Positions 41,640-49,140 of a stretch of DNA of 64,000 bases are shown in pieces. The position numbers were made by a program, and so were the translations under genes. A model generated the notes under the pieces. That model saw nothing but the letters and a program-made list of their open reading frames with translations. It did no database searches and was not told the DNA's origin. The stretch is from UBA1227 sp045599345 (GTDB lineage Bacteria > Bacillota > Clostridia > Oscillospirales > Acutalibacteraceae), in contig JAZRVV010000012.1 in NCBI GenBank assembly GCA_045599345.1, forward strand, positions 213,972 to 277,971. Reading direction: 5' to 3'. Each line of letters opens with the position of its first letter. The stretch's first letter is position 1.

Positions 41640-42752
41640 GTGAAAAAATATAACTGCCCAAACTGCGCGGCAGAACTTTATTGGGATGCAAACGCGAGTG
41701 CGCTCAAGTGCGAATACTGCGAAAAGCAGTATCAGCCAGATGAGCTGGATGCGCTACTTGCATCAGCGCAAGCACCGGTAGAGAAAGCACCGGTGGAAAC
41801 AGCACCACAGCAGGAGAAGGTTGCCCGTGAGACAACTGATCAGGATAAGGTCTCGGACGATTCGTCCAAGACGGATACATCTAATCTTGTTGTTTACTCC
41901 TGCAAAAACTGCGGTGCTGAGGTAATCACTTCAAAATCAACAATTGCAACAACATGTGCTTTCTGTGGCAGGGCGATTTCGCTTTCTGACAAACTTGTTG
42001 GTGACTTTGCACCGGATGCCTTGATTCCTTTTGCAATTGATGAAAAAAAGGCAAAGGAAATTTATAAGGCATATACCAAAACAGGTGTTTTAGCACCAAG
42101 AGTTTTCAATCAGCAGAGTGTGATTAAAAAGATCAAGGGTGTATATGTGCCTTTCTGGCTTCACTCATATGATGAGGATGCAAATGTCATAATTGCTGCT
42201 GAGAACACTCATAGCCACAGGCGTGGCGATGACAAGGTAATAGACCATGAGATGTTTAGTATCAATATGCAAGTAGATGCACGCTTTTCAAGTATTCCAA
42301 CAGATGGTCTTAAAAACCTTGATGACAAGCTCATGGGTGCCATTGAACCATTTGATTATTCAAAGCTCACAGAATTTAACCCAGCATACATGGCAGGATA
42401 CTATGCTGAGGAATATGATGAGTCGGCAGAGATAAAAATTGAGGATGCCAAAGAGCGTTCTAAGAAATGCGTATCATCAGAGTCCATGGCTCAAGCAGGT
42501 CCATTTATGGAAAAGGTTGTAACAAACTACACCCCAAGTTATGAGAACGTGGATTCAAAGTATGCGATGCTACCAGTATGGCTTTTTAACGTTGATTATA
42601 AGGGCGAACTCCATCAGTTCGCCGTAAACGGAGAGACAGGAAAAATTGCTGGTAAGCTCCCTATAAGTAAGCTCAAAATTGCACTCGCCGCAGGCGGTGG
42701 TTTTGTTGGAACACAGTTGATAGCCTTGATTGTAAGGCTTATCACGATGTAG
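41640..42752 (+). CDS. ydjG: TFIIB-type zinc-ribbon membrane protein (YdjG-like)
   Basis: 370 residues, GTG start behind AGGAGGTG. Two zinc ribbons: CPNCAAELYW with CEYCEKQY (residues 5-28) and CKNCGAEV with CAFCGRAI (about 85-112), joined by a Pro/Glu/Lys linker. A soluble domain with FAPDALIPFAIDEKKA and GVYVPFWLHSYD follows, and one C-terminal helix (ALAAGGGFVGTQLIALIVRL) anchors it, placing zinc ribbons in the cytosol. Gene order with TPM and SPFH proteins matches B. subtilis ydjG-ydjH-ydjI, a SigW-regulated envelope-stress set that there also includes a PspA homologue. Orthology is inferred from architecture and order. Confidence 0.78.
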   Translation: MKKYNCPNCAAELYWDANASALKCEYCEKQYQPDELDALLASAQAPVEKAPVETAPQQEKVARETTDQDKVSDDSSKTDTSNLVVYSCKNCGAEVITSKSTIATTCAFCGRAISLSDKLVGDFAPDALIPFAIDEKKAKEIYKAYTKTGVLAPRVFNQQSVIKKIKGVYVPFWLHSYDEDANVIIAAENTHSHRRGDDKVIDHEMFSINMQVDARFSSIPTDGLKNLDDKLMGAIEPFDYSKLTEFNPAYMAGYYAEEYDESAEIKIEDAKERSKKCVSSESMAQAGPFMEKVVTNYTPSYENVDSKYAMLPVWLFNVDYKGELHQFAVNGETGKIAGKLPISKLKIALAAGGGFVGTQLIALIVRLITM

Positions 42753-42765
42753 GGGGTGCTGCTTT

Positions 42766-44076
42766 ATGAAAAGGATAATTTCTCTTATAATCGCAGTTTC
42801 CCTTTGCTTTGTTTTCGCTATTTCAGGCTTTGCAATTTCGTCGGATGACGCTATGGTAGTAGCGCTCGACTCACTTATGCCATCGGCAAACAAGGTAGAA
42901 AACATCTATGACTTTGGTGATATACTGATGGATTCAGCCGAGAGTGAGCTCAATGCTAAAAATACAGAGACGAAAGACAAATACGGATTCTGTTTCATCT
43001 TTTTGACACTTAAGGACTCCTATGGCGTTGATACAACAACTTTTATCACTGATTTTTATGATTACTATATCTTAAAGAATGGTGAGGCAGAGGCGCCAAA
43101 TGCCATTATCTTTACAGTTGACTATGCTAACGATATAGTAAATGGTCGTGCCGTAGGCAACGTTGAGCAATACATCACTAATGAAGAAATTGGTGTAATT
43201 CTAGAAAAGGCAAAAAATGATTCTGATGTCTTTGATTCGTATGCGTTCTTTAATGGATGTATTCGTGAATCAATTGCCGCTTATAACGGCGACCTTTCTG
43301 ACAACAGAGATGCTTACACTGCTCAAAATGGATATTCATACTCATATATGGTTCCGTTCCTTGACTTACAGATGAGTCAGGCATCAAAGTACGACTATGT
43401 TTACGACTTTGCTGGTGTCTTGAGCGATAGTGAAGAAAAGGCTCTTTCAAATCTTGCAAAGGAAAAGATGAAGGAATCTGGCCTTTGGTTTGGTTATCTC
43501 ACATACAGTGATGCTTATGGTCGCGATACTCAGACATTTACTGATGATTTCTATGATTACTACGTATCAAATATCATAGAAAACGGTCCAGAGAATCAGA
43601 CATCAGGTTTACTCTTTGCAGTTGATATGGACAACAGAGAGGTCTATATCAATACAGGCGGAAATACTTCTTCTTTGATCCCAAGTGATAAGGCATACAG
43701 CCTTCTCGATAAGACATATCAGTATGCGAGTGATGGAGACTACTTTAAGTGTCTTGAAAAGACAACCGATGTAACTTTCAAGTATCTCTATCCAAATCCT
43801 TGGGTTCCAACCAAGGCATCACTTGTTGCTGCCGCAGTAATTGCAGTAGTATTACCACTTATCTTGCTTGCTATTCATAACAAGAGCAACAAGGCACCAA
43901 AGGCATCTGAGTATTTAGCAACTTTCAAGATTTTGTCTAAACACGACACATTCCTTGGACACCGTGAAGAGGTTCTTCATGACTTCTATAAACAGGAGAG
44001 CTCCAGCGGTGGTGGCGGTGGCGGTCACATTAGTGGCGGCGGAGGCTCCCACGGTGGCGGAGGCCACGGCTTCTAA
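42766..44076 (+). CDS. ydjH: TPM-domain membrane protein with Gly-rich tail (YdjH-like)
   Basis: 436 residues. A signal peptide (residues 1-25, IISLIIAVSLCFVFAISGFA) is followed by two similar TPM-type units: one with KVENIYDFGDILMDSAESEL and one with KYDYVYDFAGVLSDSEEKAL, each followed by a DSYGVDT or DAYGRDT and DFYDYY motif. A membrane helix near 350 (SLVAAAVIAVVLPLILLAI) precedes a cytosolic region ending in a run of Gly, Ser and His. Single TPM is usual; the duplication is notable. TPM proteins are extracytosolic and linked to membrane or photosystem repair. Operon partner of the preceding gene (13 bp gap). Confidence 0.8.
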   Translation: MKRIISLIIAVSLCFVFAISGFAISSDDAMVVALDSLMPSANKVENIYDFGDILMDSAESELNAKNTETKDKYGFCFIFLTLKDSYGVDTTTFITDFYDYYILKNGEAEAPNAIIFTVDYANDIVNGRAVGNVEQYITNEEIGVILEKAKNDSDVFDSYAFFNGCIRESIAAYNGDLSDNRDAYTAQNGYSYSYMVPFLDLQMSQASKYDYVYDFAGVLSDSEEKALSNLAKEKMKESGLWFGYLTYSDAYGRDTQTFTDDFYDYYVSNIIENGPENQTSGLLFAVDMDNREVYINTGGNTSSLIPSDKAYSLLDKTYQYASDGDYFKCLEKTTDVTFKYLYPNPWVPTKASLVAAAVIAVVLPLILLAIHNKSNKAPKASEYLATFKILSKHDTFLGHREEVLHDFYKQESSSGGGGGGHISGGGGSHGGGGHGF

Positions 44077-44084
44077 TACTATCT

Positions 44085-44113
44085 TTGAAATAAGATGGAA
44101 ATTATGATAAAAT
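44085..44113 (+). promoter_or_regulatory. Promoter of the SPFH gene
   Basis: TTGAAA (44085-44090), 17-bp spacer, TAAAAT (44108-44113), 35 bp before the ATG. It gives the third gene of the trio its own start in addition to read-through from upstream. Confidence 0.7.
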
Positions 44114-44148
44114 ACATTATGTAAACTCTATAAAAGGAGACTAATATT

Positions 44149-45423
44149 ATGGGACTTTTTAAACTTGCAGCAGAATCTGTAAAAGATGTACTTGGCGGTG
44201 CCCTTCAAGGTCTTGATGGTGCAACCCAGTCTGCCATGTGGAAGGAGTACTTCCAGAGTGGTGATATGTCAGATGGCGTTTTGATGAAACGCGGTGAAAA
44301 GATTATCGTTGACGGTGGCAAAAACACCAAGGCTGACGACAACCTTATCTCAGCTGGTTCTGGAATTGATATCCAGGAAGGTCAATGCATGATCTTAGTT
44401 GAAAATGGCAAAATCGTAGAATTTTGCGCAGAGCCAGGTCGCTATACTTATGAGGACTCAACAGCTCCTTCATTTATCCCTGGCCCAGATCAGAAATTTG
44501 TAGACGCAATCAAAGAATATGGTAAGGAAATTCTCAATCAGTGGTCAGCAGGCGGACAGCGCTTCAGCTCACAGAGAGTTTACTTTATCAACATGTGTGA
44601 AATCCTCGCATGCCCAGTAAAATGGGGCTGTGGAGACATCGGCTTCCATCACACAGGCTCAATGGGTGAGCAGCTTGATATCACTATCAAGGGCAATGGT
44701 CAGTTGACACTCAAGGTATCTGACCCACTCAAGTTCTATCAGAACATCGGTGCACAGTTTGCTGGCACAGATGGTGATGTTGAGATTAAACTTGATGATG
44801 AAGGCATTATTTCTAATCTCAAATCAGGTATCCTTGATAAGATTGGTCAGGCTATATCTGCACTTGGCACACAGGCTGCTATCGCTTATACAGCTATTGG
44901 TGCTCATTCAGCAGAAATTGCATCACTTATCAATAACAATTTGAGCCAAGAGTGGGCTGGTCAGCGCGGATTTGAAGTTTGCACATTCACAGTTAATGGC
45001 GCATTTATGCCTTCTGATGAGGATAAAGAAGCTATCAAAGAGATGCAGAGAGCCTTCAACATGGGCGCTAACACAAACGCTGCTAACTACGATGTTCAGA
45101 AGACAATCGCAGAAGGCGTTAAGGGCGCAGGTGAAAACGGCGGTGCAGCAGGCCTCATGGGCGTAGGCCTTGGCATGGGCGCAGTTGGCGCTGGCGGACT
45201 TGGCCAGATGACAAACCAGAACCCACAGCCAGTTGCAGCAGCTGCTGCACCAGTAGCTGGCGGTTGGACATGTGCATGTGGAGCACAGAATAGTGGCAAC
45301 TTCTGCACAGCATGCGGTAGTGCAAAGCCTGAGGCACCAGCAGCAGGCGCATTCTGCCCTAACTGCGGTACAGCAGTAACTCCAGGTGCAAAATTCTGCA
45401 CAAATTGTGGCAAACAACTTTAA
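44149..45423 (+). CDS. ydjI: SPFH-domain protein with C-terminal zinc ribbons (YdjI-like)
   Basis: 424 residues. The first part (LFKLAAESVKDVLGGALQGL, then KRGEKIIVD, EGQCMILVENGKIVEF) is the YdjI / virion-core type of SPFH domain; the domain runs to about residue 300. A Gly/Ala-rich low-complexity linker follows, then two zinc ribbons, WTCACGAQNSGNFCTACG and FCPNCGTAVTPGAKFCTNCG, ending KQL. No transmembrane helix: it would be recruited by the membrane-bound zinc-ribbon and TPM proteins, as proposed for B. subtilis YdjI, which in turn recruits PspA. No PspA gene lies in this window. Confidence 0.82.
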   Translation: MGLFKLAAESVKDVLGGALQGLDGATQSAMWKEYFQSGDMSDGVLMKRGEKIIVDGGKNTKADDNLISAGSGIDIQEGQCMILVENGKIVEFCAEPGRYTYEDSTAPSFIPGPDQKFVDAIKEYGKEILNQWSAGGQRFSSQRVYFINMCEILACPVKWGCGDIGFHHTGSMGEQLDITIKGNGQLTLKVSDPLKFYQNIGAQFAGTDGDVEIKLDDEGIISNLKSGILDKIGQAISALGTQAAIAYTAIGAHSAEIASLINNNLSQEWAGQRGFEVCTFTVNGAFMPSDEDKEAIKEMQRAFNMGANTNAANYDVQKTIAEGVKGAGENGGAAGLMGVGLGMGAVGAGGLGQMTNQNPQPVAAAAAPVAGGWTCACGAQNSGNFCTACGSAKPEAPAAGAFCPNCGTAVTPGAKFCTNCGKQL

Positions 45424-45431
45424 TGCAAAAG

Positions 45432-45467
45432 GGGACGGCTGAATTCTCAGCCGTCCTAGATTATTTG
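45432..45467 (+). terminator. Terminator after the SPFH gene
   Basis: A 10-bp stem (GGACGGCTGA with TCAGCCGTCC, 45433-45442 and 45447-45456), loop ATTC, tail TAGATTATTT. The T run is broken, so some read-through into coaX is likely. Confidence 0.65.
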
Positions 45468-45480
45468 TAGAGGTGAGCAA

Positions 45481-46248
45481 ATGCTTTTAGTTATTGATGC
45501 GGGAAACACAAATATCACCATTGGTGTGTACAAGAGTGACGAGCTCCTCTTTGTGTCTCGACTGGCAACTGATCGAACCATAACGGAAGACCAGTTCGCA
45601 ATAAATATAAACAGCATTTTAAAGATTAATAACATTGAAACAAATGAATTTGAAGGTGCTGTAATTAGTTCTGTTGTTCCAGAACTTACACGTTCACTCA
45701 AGAAGGGTGTAGAGATAGTGACTGGCAAGTCACCATTGGTTCTTGGACCTGGTGTAAAAACTGGTCTTAATATCAAACTAGATAACCCTGCAGAACTCGG
45801 CGCAGACCTCTGTGCAACGGCAGTAGGAGCTTTGTCTCAATACGAATTGCCTTGCATTATAGTAGACCTTGGTACTGCTACCAAGATTACCATTTTAGGA
45901 GAAAATGGTGACTTCCTTGGTGGCGCAATTGCACCTGGCCTTTTAATCTCCCTTGATGCACTTGCAAATGGTGCATCAATGCTTTCGTCAATCGCGCTTA
46001 AATCACCAAAATCATCAATTGGTACTAACACACCAGAGTGTATCCGTTCTGGTATGGTTTATGGTACTGCTGATATGGTTGATGGTACAATTGATAGGAT
46101 GGCAAAGGAAGTAAGCGTTCCAATAAAGACTATTGTTGCAACTGGCGGCTTATCACCGGTTGTAATCAAACACTGTAGCCATAATATTATCGTGAATCGC
46201 AATCTTCTTATGGAAGGACTTAAGGTTATCTTTGAAAAGAATAATTAA
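45481..46248 (+). CDS. coaX: Type III pantothenate kinase
   Basis: 255 residues of the ASKHA fold: DAGNTNITIGVY (phosphate 1), GADLCATAVGAL, IVDLGTATKITILG (phosphate 2) and ATGGLSPVV. It phosphorylates pantothenate, the first step to coenzyme A, and this class is feedback-insensitive and needs a monovalent cation. GAGGTGAG precedes the ATG. Confidence 0.95.
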   Translation: MLLVIDAGNTNITIGVYKSDELLFVSRLATDRTITEDQFAININSILKINNIETNEFEGAVISSVVPELTRSLKKGVEIVTGKSPLVLGPGVKTGLNIKLDNPAELGADLCATAVGALSQYELPCIIVDLGTATKITILGENGDFLGGAIAPGLLISLDALANGASMLSSIALKSPKSSIGTNTPECIRSGMVYGTADMVDGTIDRMAKEVSVPIKTIVATGGLSPVVIKHCSHNIIVNRNLLMEGLKVIFEKNN

Positions 46249-46268
46249 CAATAAAGTTCTTGTTTTAT

Positions 46269-46297
46269 TTGACAATTAAGTCTAAAATATCTATTTA
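46269..46297 (+). promoter_or_regulatory. Probable promoter of the hydrolase gene
   Basis: TTGACA (46269-46274), 17-bp spacer, TATTTA (46292-46297), 29 bp upstream of the ATG. The -35 box is perfect and the -10 box matches four of six. Confidence 0.55.
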
Positions 46298-46326
46298 GTA
46301 ATATTTAAAGTTTGGAGTTGTATAAT

Positions 46327-47256
46327 ATGGCAATGAATAAAACTGACTTCTTCTTTACTTCTACAACAGGCGATTGCGAAATCCATGCTGCACGTTATGA
46401 AGGTGTCAACAAGAAAGCTATTTTCCAGATTACTCATGGCATGGCTGAATATATCGATCGTTATGAGGACTTCATTGAAGCACTCGTAAACGATGGTTTT
46501 GTAGTTTATGCTCATGATCATATCGGTCATGGCAAGTCAATTAACGATAACTATCCACTTGGCTATTTTGGTCAGGACAACGGTGCTGGTAATATCTTTG
46601 TTAAGGACTGCAAGAAGCTTACTGATATAGCAAAGAGCGAGAATCCTGGTCTTCCAGTATTCTTCTTTGGTCATTCAATGGGCTCATTTGTTGCAAGAAA
46701 ATATATCTCACTCTATGGTGAGGATCTTGCCGGTGCAGTTATCTGTGGTACAGGTGGTCCAAACCCAGCTGCAGGTATTGCTATTGCTCTTGCAAGCATA
46801 TTCATCAAGCTCAAGGGTGCCAAGACTCCTGGTACAGTAATCAACAATGTTGCTTTTGGCGCTTATAACGACAAAACTGACAAGCGTACACCTTTTGATT
46901 GGCTTACAAATAAAGAAGCTATTGTTGACAAGTATATTGCTGATCCACTTTGTGGCTTCTGTTTCTCATACCAGGGCTTCAAGGATATGCTTGGAATGCT
47001 CAAGTATATCAATACAAAGCCTTGCTACAACCAAACACCAGCTAACCTTCCAATCTTCCTTATTGCTGGTGCAGAGGACCCAGTAGGCAGCTATGGCAAG
47101 GGCGTTGAAACTGTTGCCGCTGAATACAAGAAGGGCCATAGTAACGTAACACTTAAACTCTATCCAAACGATAGACACGAATTGCTTAATGAACTTGATA
47201 AGGAAACTGTAAAAGCCGATGTTATTAATTGGTGCAACAATTTACTCGGCAAGTAA
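46327..47256 (+). CDS. Alpha/beta hydrolase, lysophospholipase (S33) type
   Basis: 309 residues from MAMNKTDFFF at 46327, 9 bp after GGAG (a TTG at 46312 precedes that site). ITHGMAEYIDRYEDFIEAL, AHDHIGHGKS, the nucleophile elbow GHSMGS, the acid in GAEDPVGSYGKG and the late DRHELLNE (catalytic His) make the full serine triad of monoglyceride lipase / PldB-like enzymes. No signal peptide; probably cytosolic. Two small genes follow closely. Confidence 0.9.
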   Translation: MAMNKTDFFFTSTTGDCEIHAARYEGVNKKAIFQITHGMAEYIDRYEDFIEALVNDGFVVYAHDHIGHGKSINDNYPLGYFGQDNGAGNIFVKDCKKLTDIAKSENPGLPVFFFGHSMGSFVARKYISLYGEDLAGAVICGTGGPNPAAGIAIALASIFIKLKGAKTPGTVINNVAFGAYNDKTDKRTPFDWLTNKEAIVDKYIADPLCGFCFSYQGFKDMLGMLKYINTKPCYNQTPANLPIFLIAGAEDPVGSYGKGVETVAAEYKKGHSNVTLKLYPNDRHELLNELDKETVKADVINWCNNLLGK

Positions 47257-47271
47257 TATTAAGGAGTAATT

Positions 47272-47706
47272 ATGTCAAAACAGGAGAACGATATTCTCAT
47301 AAAAACAGCGCCTTTGGGCTTTGATAAGAAAGCTACAATGGACTATATTGAGAAGATACAGCTCGAAAATGAAGGCCTTATGCGCCAGGTTCGCGACCTT
47401 AGCGCTAGGACCAACGATTTGCTTAAGGAGAATGCTATGCTTAAAGCAAGACTCCAGGTAACTCGTACCCCTGAACCAGTGCAGGAAACTCCTGCACCAG
47501 TAGAAGATGCCCCAAAGCCTGCTTTTCGTGCAGCAAGGGACGTTGAAGATTTGTCTGATTTAGATGCCCCACTTACTTATGAAATGCCATATGAGCGTGT
47601 TTCAAGCAAGAAATCAGAGGCACCAAAGAAGCCAATGATAGTAACATCCAACAAAAATACTGTCACTAAAAAAGGTGGCAAAACTTACGTCTCAAGTAAG
47701 AAGTAA
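47272..47706 (+). CDS. Coiled-coil protein of unknown function
   Basis: 144 residues. The N-terminal region (PLGFDKKATMDYIEKIQLEN, then a heptad pattern to about residue 65) recalls the short coiled coil of DivIVA/GpsB or ZapB-like proteins. The rest is a Pro/Ala linker and a Lys-rich C terminus ending KKGGKTYVSSKK, suggesting binding to nucleic acid or acidic surfaces. No signal or membrane segment. AAGGAG precedes the ATG. It sits between a hydrolase and a fumarase subunit; function cannot be told. Confidence 0.7.
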   Translation: MSKQENDILIKTAPLGFDKKATMDYIEKIQLENEGLMRQVRDLSARTNDLLKENAMLKARLQVTRTPEPVQETPAPVEDAPKPAFRAARDVEDLSDLDAPLTYEMPYERVSSKKSEAPKKPMIVTSNKNTVTKKGGKTYVSSKK

Positions 47707-47715
47707 GGGGAAAGT

Positions 47716-48240
47716 ATGGCTGAAATTAGGCTAAACACTAATGAATTAAAAGAAAAAGCGTGCACCTTGAAGGCTGGAGATAGAGTAATCCTCTCTGGCA
47801 CAGTTTATACTGCAAGGGATGCTGCTCATAAACGTTTTTTTGAGCTCCTCGACAGTGGCGAGGAGCTTCCTTTCTCACTCGATGGCGCCTGCATTTATTA
47901 CTGCGGACCAACGCCGACACCAGAGGGCCTTGCCATCGGCAGTGCCGGTCCTACAACGTCTGGTCGCATGGACCCATACGCGCCAAGACTCTTGGACTTG
48001 GGCCTTGCAGCGATGATTGGCAAGGGCGCTCGAAATGATGCTGTAAATGAGGCGCTTTGTCGCAATGGTGCAGTATACTTTGCTGCCATCGGTGGTGCTG
48101 GTGCACTCTATGCAAAGTGCATCACAGAGTGTGAGGTGATTGCCTTTTCCGACTTAGGCCCTGAGTCCGTCAAAAGGCTTACCTTCAAGGATTTTCCACT
48201 GATCGTTGCCACCGACTCGCTCGGCGGTACACTCTATTAA
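47716..48240 (+). CDS. Fumarate hydratase, class I, beta subunit (stand-alone)
   Basis: 174 residues matching the C-terminal half of Fe-S class I fumarases (and L(+)-tartrate dehydratase beta): VILSGTVYTARDAAHKRF, IYYCGPTPTPEG, GSAGPTTSGRMDPYAPRLL, GKGARNDAV and FAAIGGAGALYAKCI. The Fe-S cluster is held by the alpha subunit, which is normally encoded just upstream but is not in the window. Either the alpha gene lies elsewhere or the partner is a different dehydratase subunit. Confidence 0.9.
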   Translation: MAEIRLNTNELKEKACTLKAGDRVILSGTVYTARDAAHKRFFELLDSGEELPFSLDGACIYYCGPTPTPEGLAIGSAGPTTSGRMDPYAPRLLDLGLAAMIGKGARNDAVNEALCRNGAVYFAAIGGAGALYAKCITECEVIAFSDLGPESVKRLTFKDFPLIVATDSLGGTLY

Positions 48241-48248
48241 CAACACCA

Positions 48249-48374
48249 AAAGGCCCGATTGGGATGTAGTCCGCAGAATGCGTTTTGAAAAATTCGACCT
48301 ATGACGCGCAAGCGATCTATAATCTCTGAATTTTTCACCCAGCATTTCAAGGACTATAGCCCAACCGGACCTTT
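48249..48374. repeat. 126-bp imperfect palindrome (ncRNA or MITE-like element)
   Basis: The sequence folds into a single long hairpin. Paired blocks from outside in are 48249-48253/48370-48374, 48255-48257/48366-48368, 48259-48263/48360-48364, 48267-48272/48351-48356, 48277-48281/48342-48346 and 48286-48295/48328-48337, leaving a 32-nt apical region. There is no reading frame. It starts 8 bp after the fumarase stop. It could be a small RNA on either strand, an mRNA-stabilising 3' structure, or a miniature inverted-repeat element. No second copy is apparent in this window. Confidence 0.6.
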
Positions 48375-48403
48375 CTTATTTAAATAGACAAATTTGGACA
48401 GGC

Positions 48404-48442
48404 AAAGAGACCTGGAAGCAACGCTTCTAGGTCTCTTTTCGT
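48404..48442 (+). terminator. Rho-independent terminator
   Basis: A 14-16 bp stem (AAAGAGACCTGGAAGC, 48404-48419, with GCTTCTAGGTCTCTTT, 48423-48438) is followed by TTTTCGTTTT. It ends plus-strand transcripts from the hydrolase-fumarase genes after the palindrome. Confidence 0.88.
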
Positions 48443-48451
48443 TTTATAGAC

Positions 48452-48480
48452 AAAAAACGGCTATGCACACTGCATAGCCA
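48452..48480 (-). terminator. Terminator of 6S RNA
   Basis: On the minus strand a 9-bp stem (TGCATAGCC region 48471-48479 with GGCTATGCA 48459-48467) is followed by a run of six U (48452-48457). It directly follows the 3' end of 6S RNA. Confidence 0.88.
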
Positions 48481-48484
48481 TTTT

Positions 48485-48665
48485 GTCACCCGCCGAGCCG
48501 GGGTCTTAGGATCAGTAACCTGCATGTTAAAAGCAGGTGGGTGTCTTCCGTCCGCTACCGTGCTCCCAGCGTCCCTTGTGGGGAGGTCTGCACTCCACTT
48601 TCGAGTAAAACTCCCGTTTTAGAATGTGTTGGGTTAGTGTTCTAAGAGAATCGCACCCGGCAGGC
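48485..48665 (-). ncRNA. ssrS: 6S RNA
   Basis: On the minus strand about 180 nt fold as a long rod. The 5' end GCCTGCCGGGT pairs with the 3' end ACCC...GGCGGGT, flanking a central bubble. The 3' strand of the bubble reads ACACCCACCTGC, a small hairpin, then GCAGGTTACTGATCC, and the upstream arm has GAGCACGGTAGCGGACGG. These follow, position for position, the E. coli 6S segments with CACCUU-hairpin-AAGGGUUACAGCC and GAGCAUGCUCGGUCCGUCC as I recall them. 6S RNA mimics an open promoter and sequesters sigma-70 RNA polymerase in stationary phase. Ends are approximate. Confidence 0.82.
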
Positions 48666-48672
48666 TTTTAAC

Positions 48673-48990
48673 TTATTCTTCGTCCTCACCAACAAGGAAA
48701 GGATATTTCTTTTTGATGCGCTCAAACATTATGTCGCCAATCTCGTAAAGTTCCTCTTCGTCTTCGATCTGTTGAAGGAATGTTTCACCATTCTCATCTT
48801 CGACTACTTCAAGGATAAAGAGCTCGTCGTCACCATCAAGGATTTCTTCGTCCTCGCCATAAACTGGGAGGAGTGCAACATAGCGCTTGTTGTCATCGGA
48901 TTCAATTCGATCAAGTTCTTCAAACATATGGTCAACGCCATCGTCATCAGTTACTGTAATGATATCTGGATTGTATTCTTGTTCTGTCAT
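48673..48990 (-). CDS. DUF1292 acidic protein
   Basis: 105 residues, strongly acidic. ITVTDDDGVDHMFEELDRIE, then YVALLPVYGEDEEILD and FILEVVEDENGETFLQQIEDEEE, is the DUF1292 (YrzB) pattern of small Firmicutes proteins of unknown role. AGGAG precedes the ATG. It lies just upstream of 6S RNA on the same strand, so the 6S promoter is inside this gene or the two are cotranscribed and processed. Confidence 0.88.
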   Translation of the reverse strand: MTEQEYNPDIITVTDDDGVDHMFEELDRIESDDNKRYVALLPVYGEDEEILDGDDELFILEVVEDENGETFLQQIEDEEELYEIGDIMFERIKKKYPFLVGEDEE

Positions 48991-49140
48991 AATAGTTCTC
49001 CTAAATGCTTTATTATGTGTCTTAATTTTAATATTTAAACTTTAAAAAGTCAATCACATGGAAGACAATAAAAAGGTAGTTTTAAGACCGAATTTGTGGT
49101 AAAATATTAGTGTTATTTTTTGAAAGTTAGAGGCGAAAAA

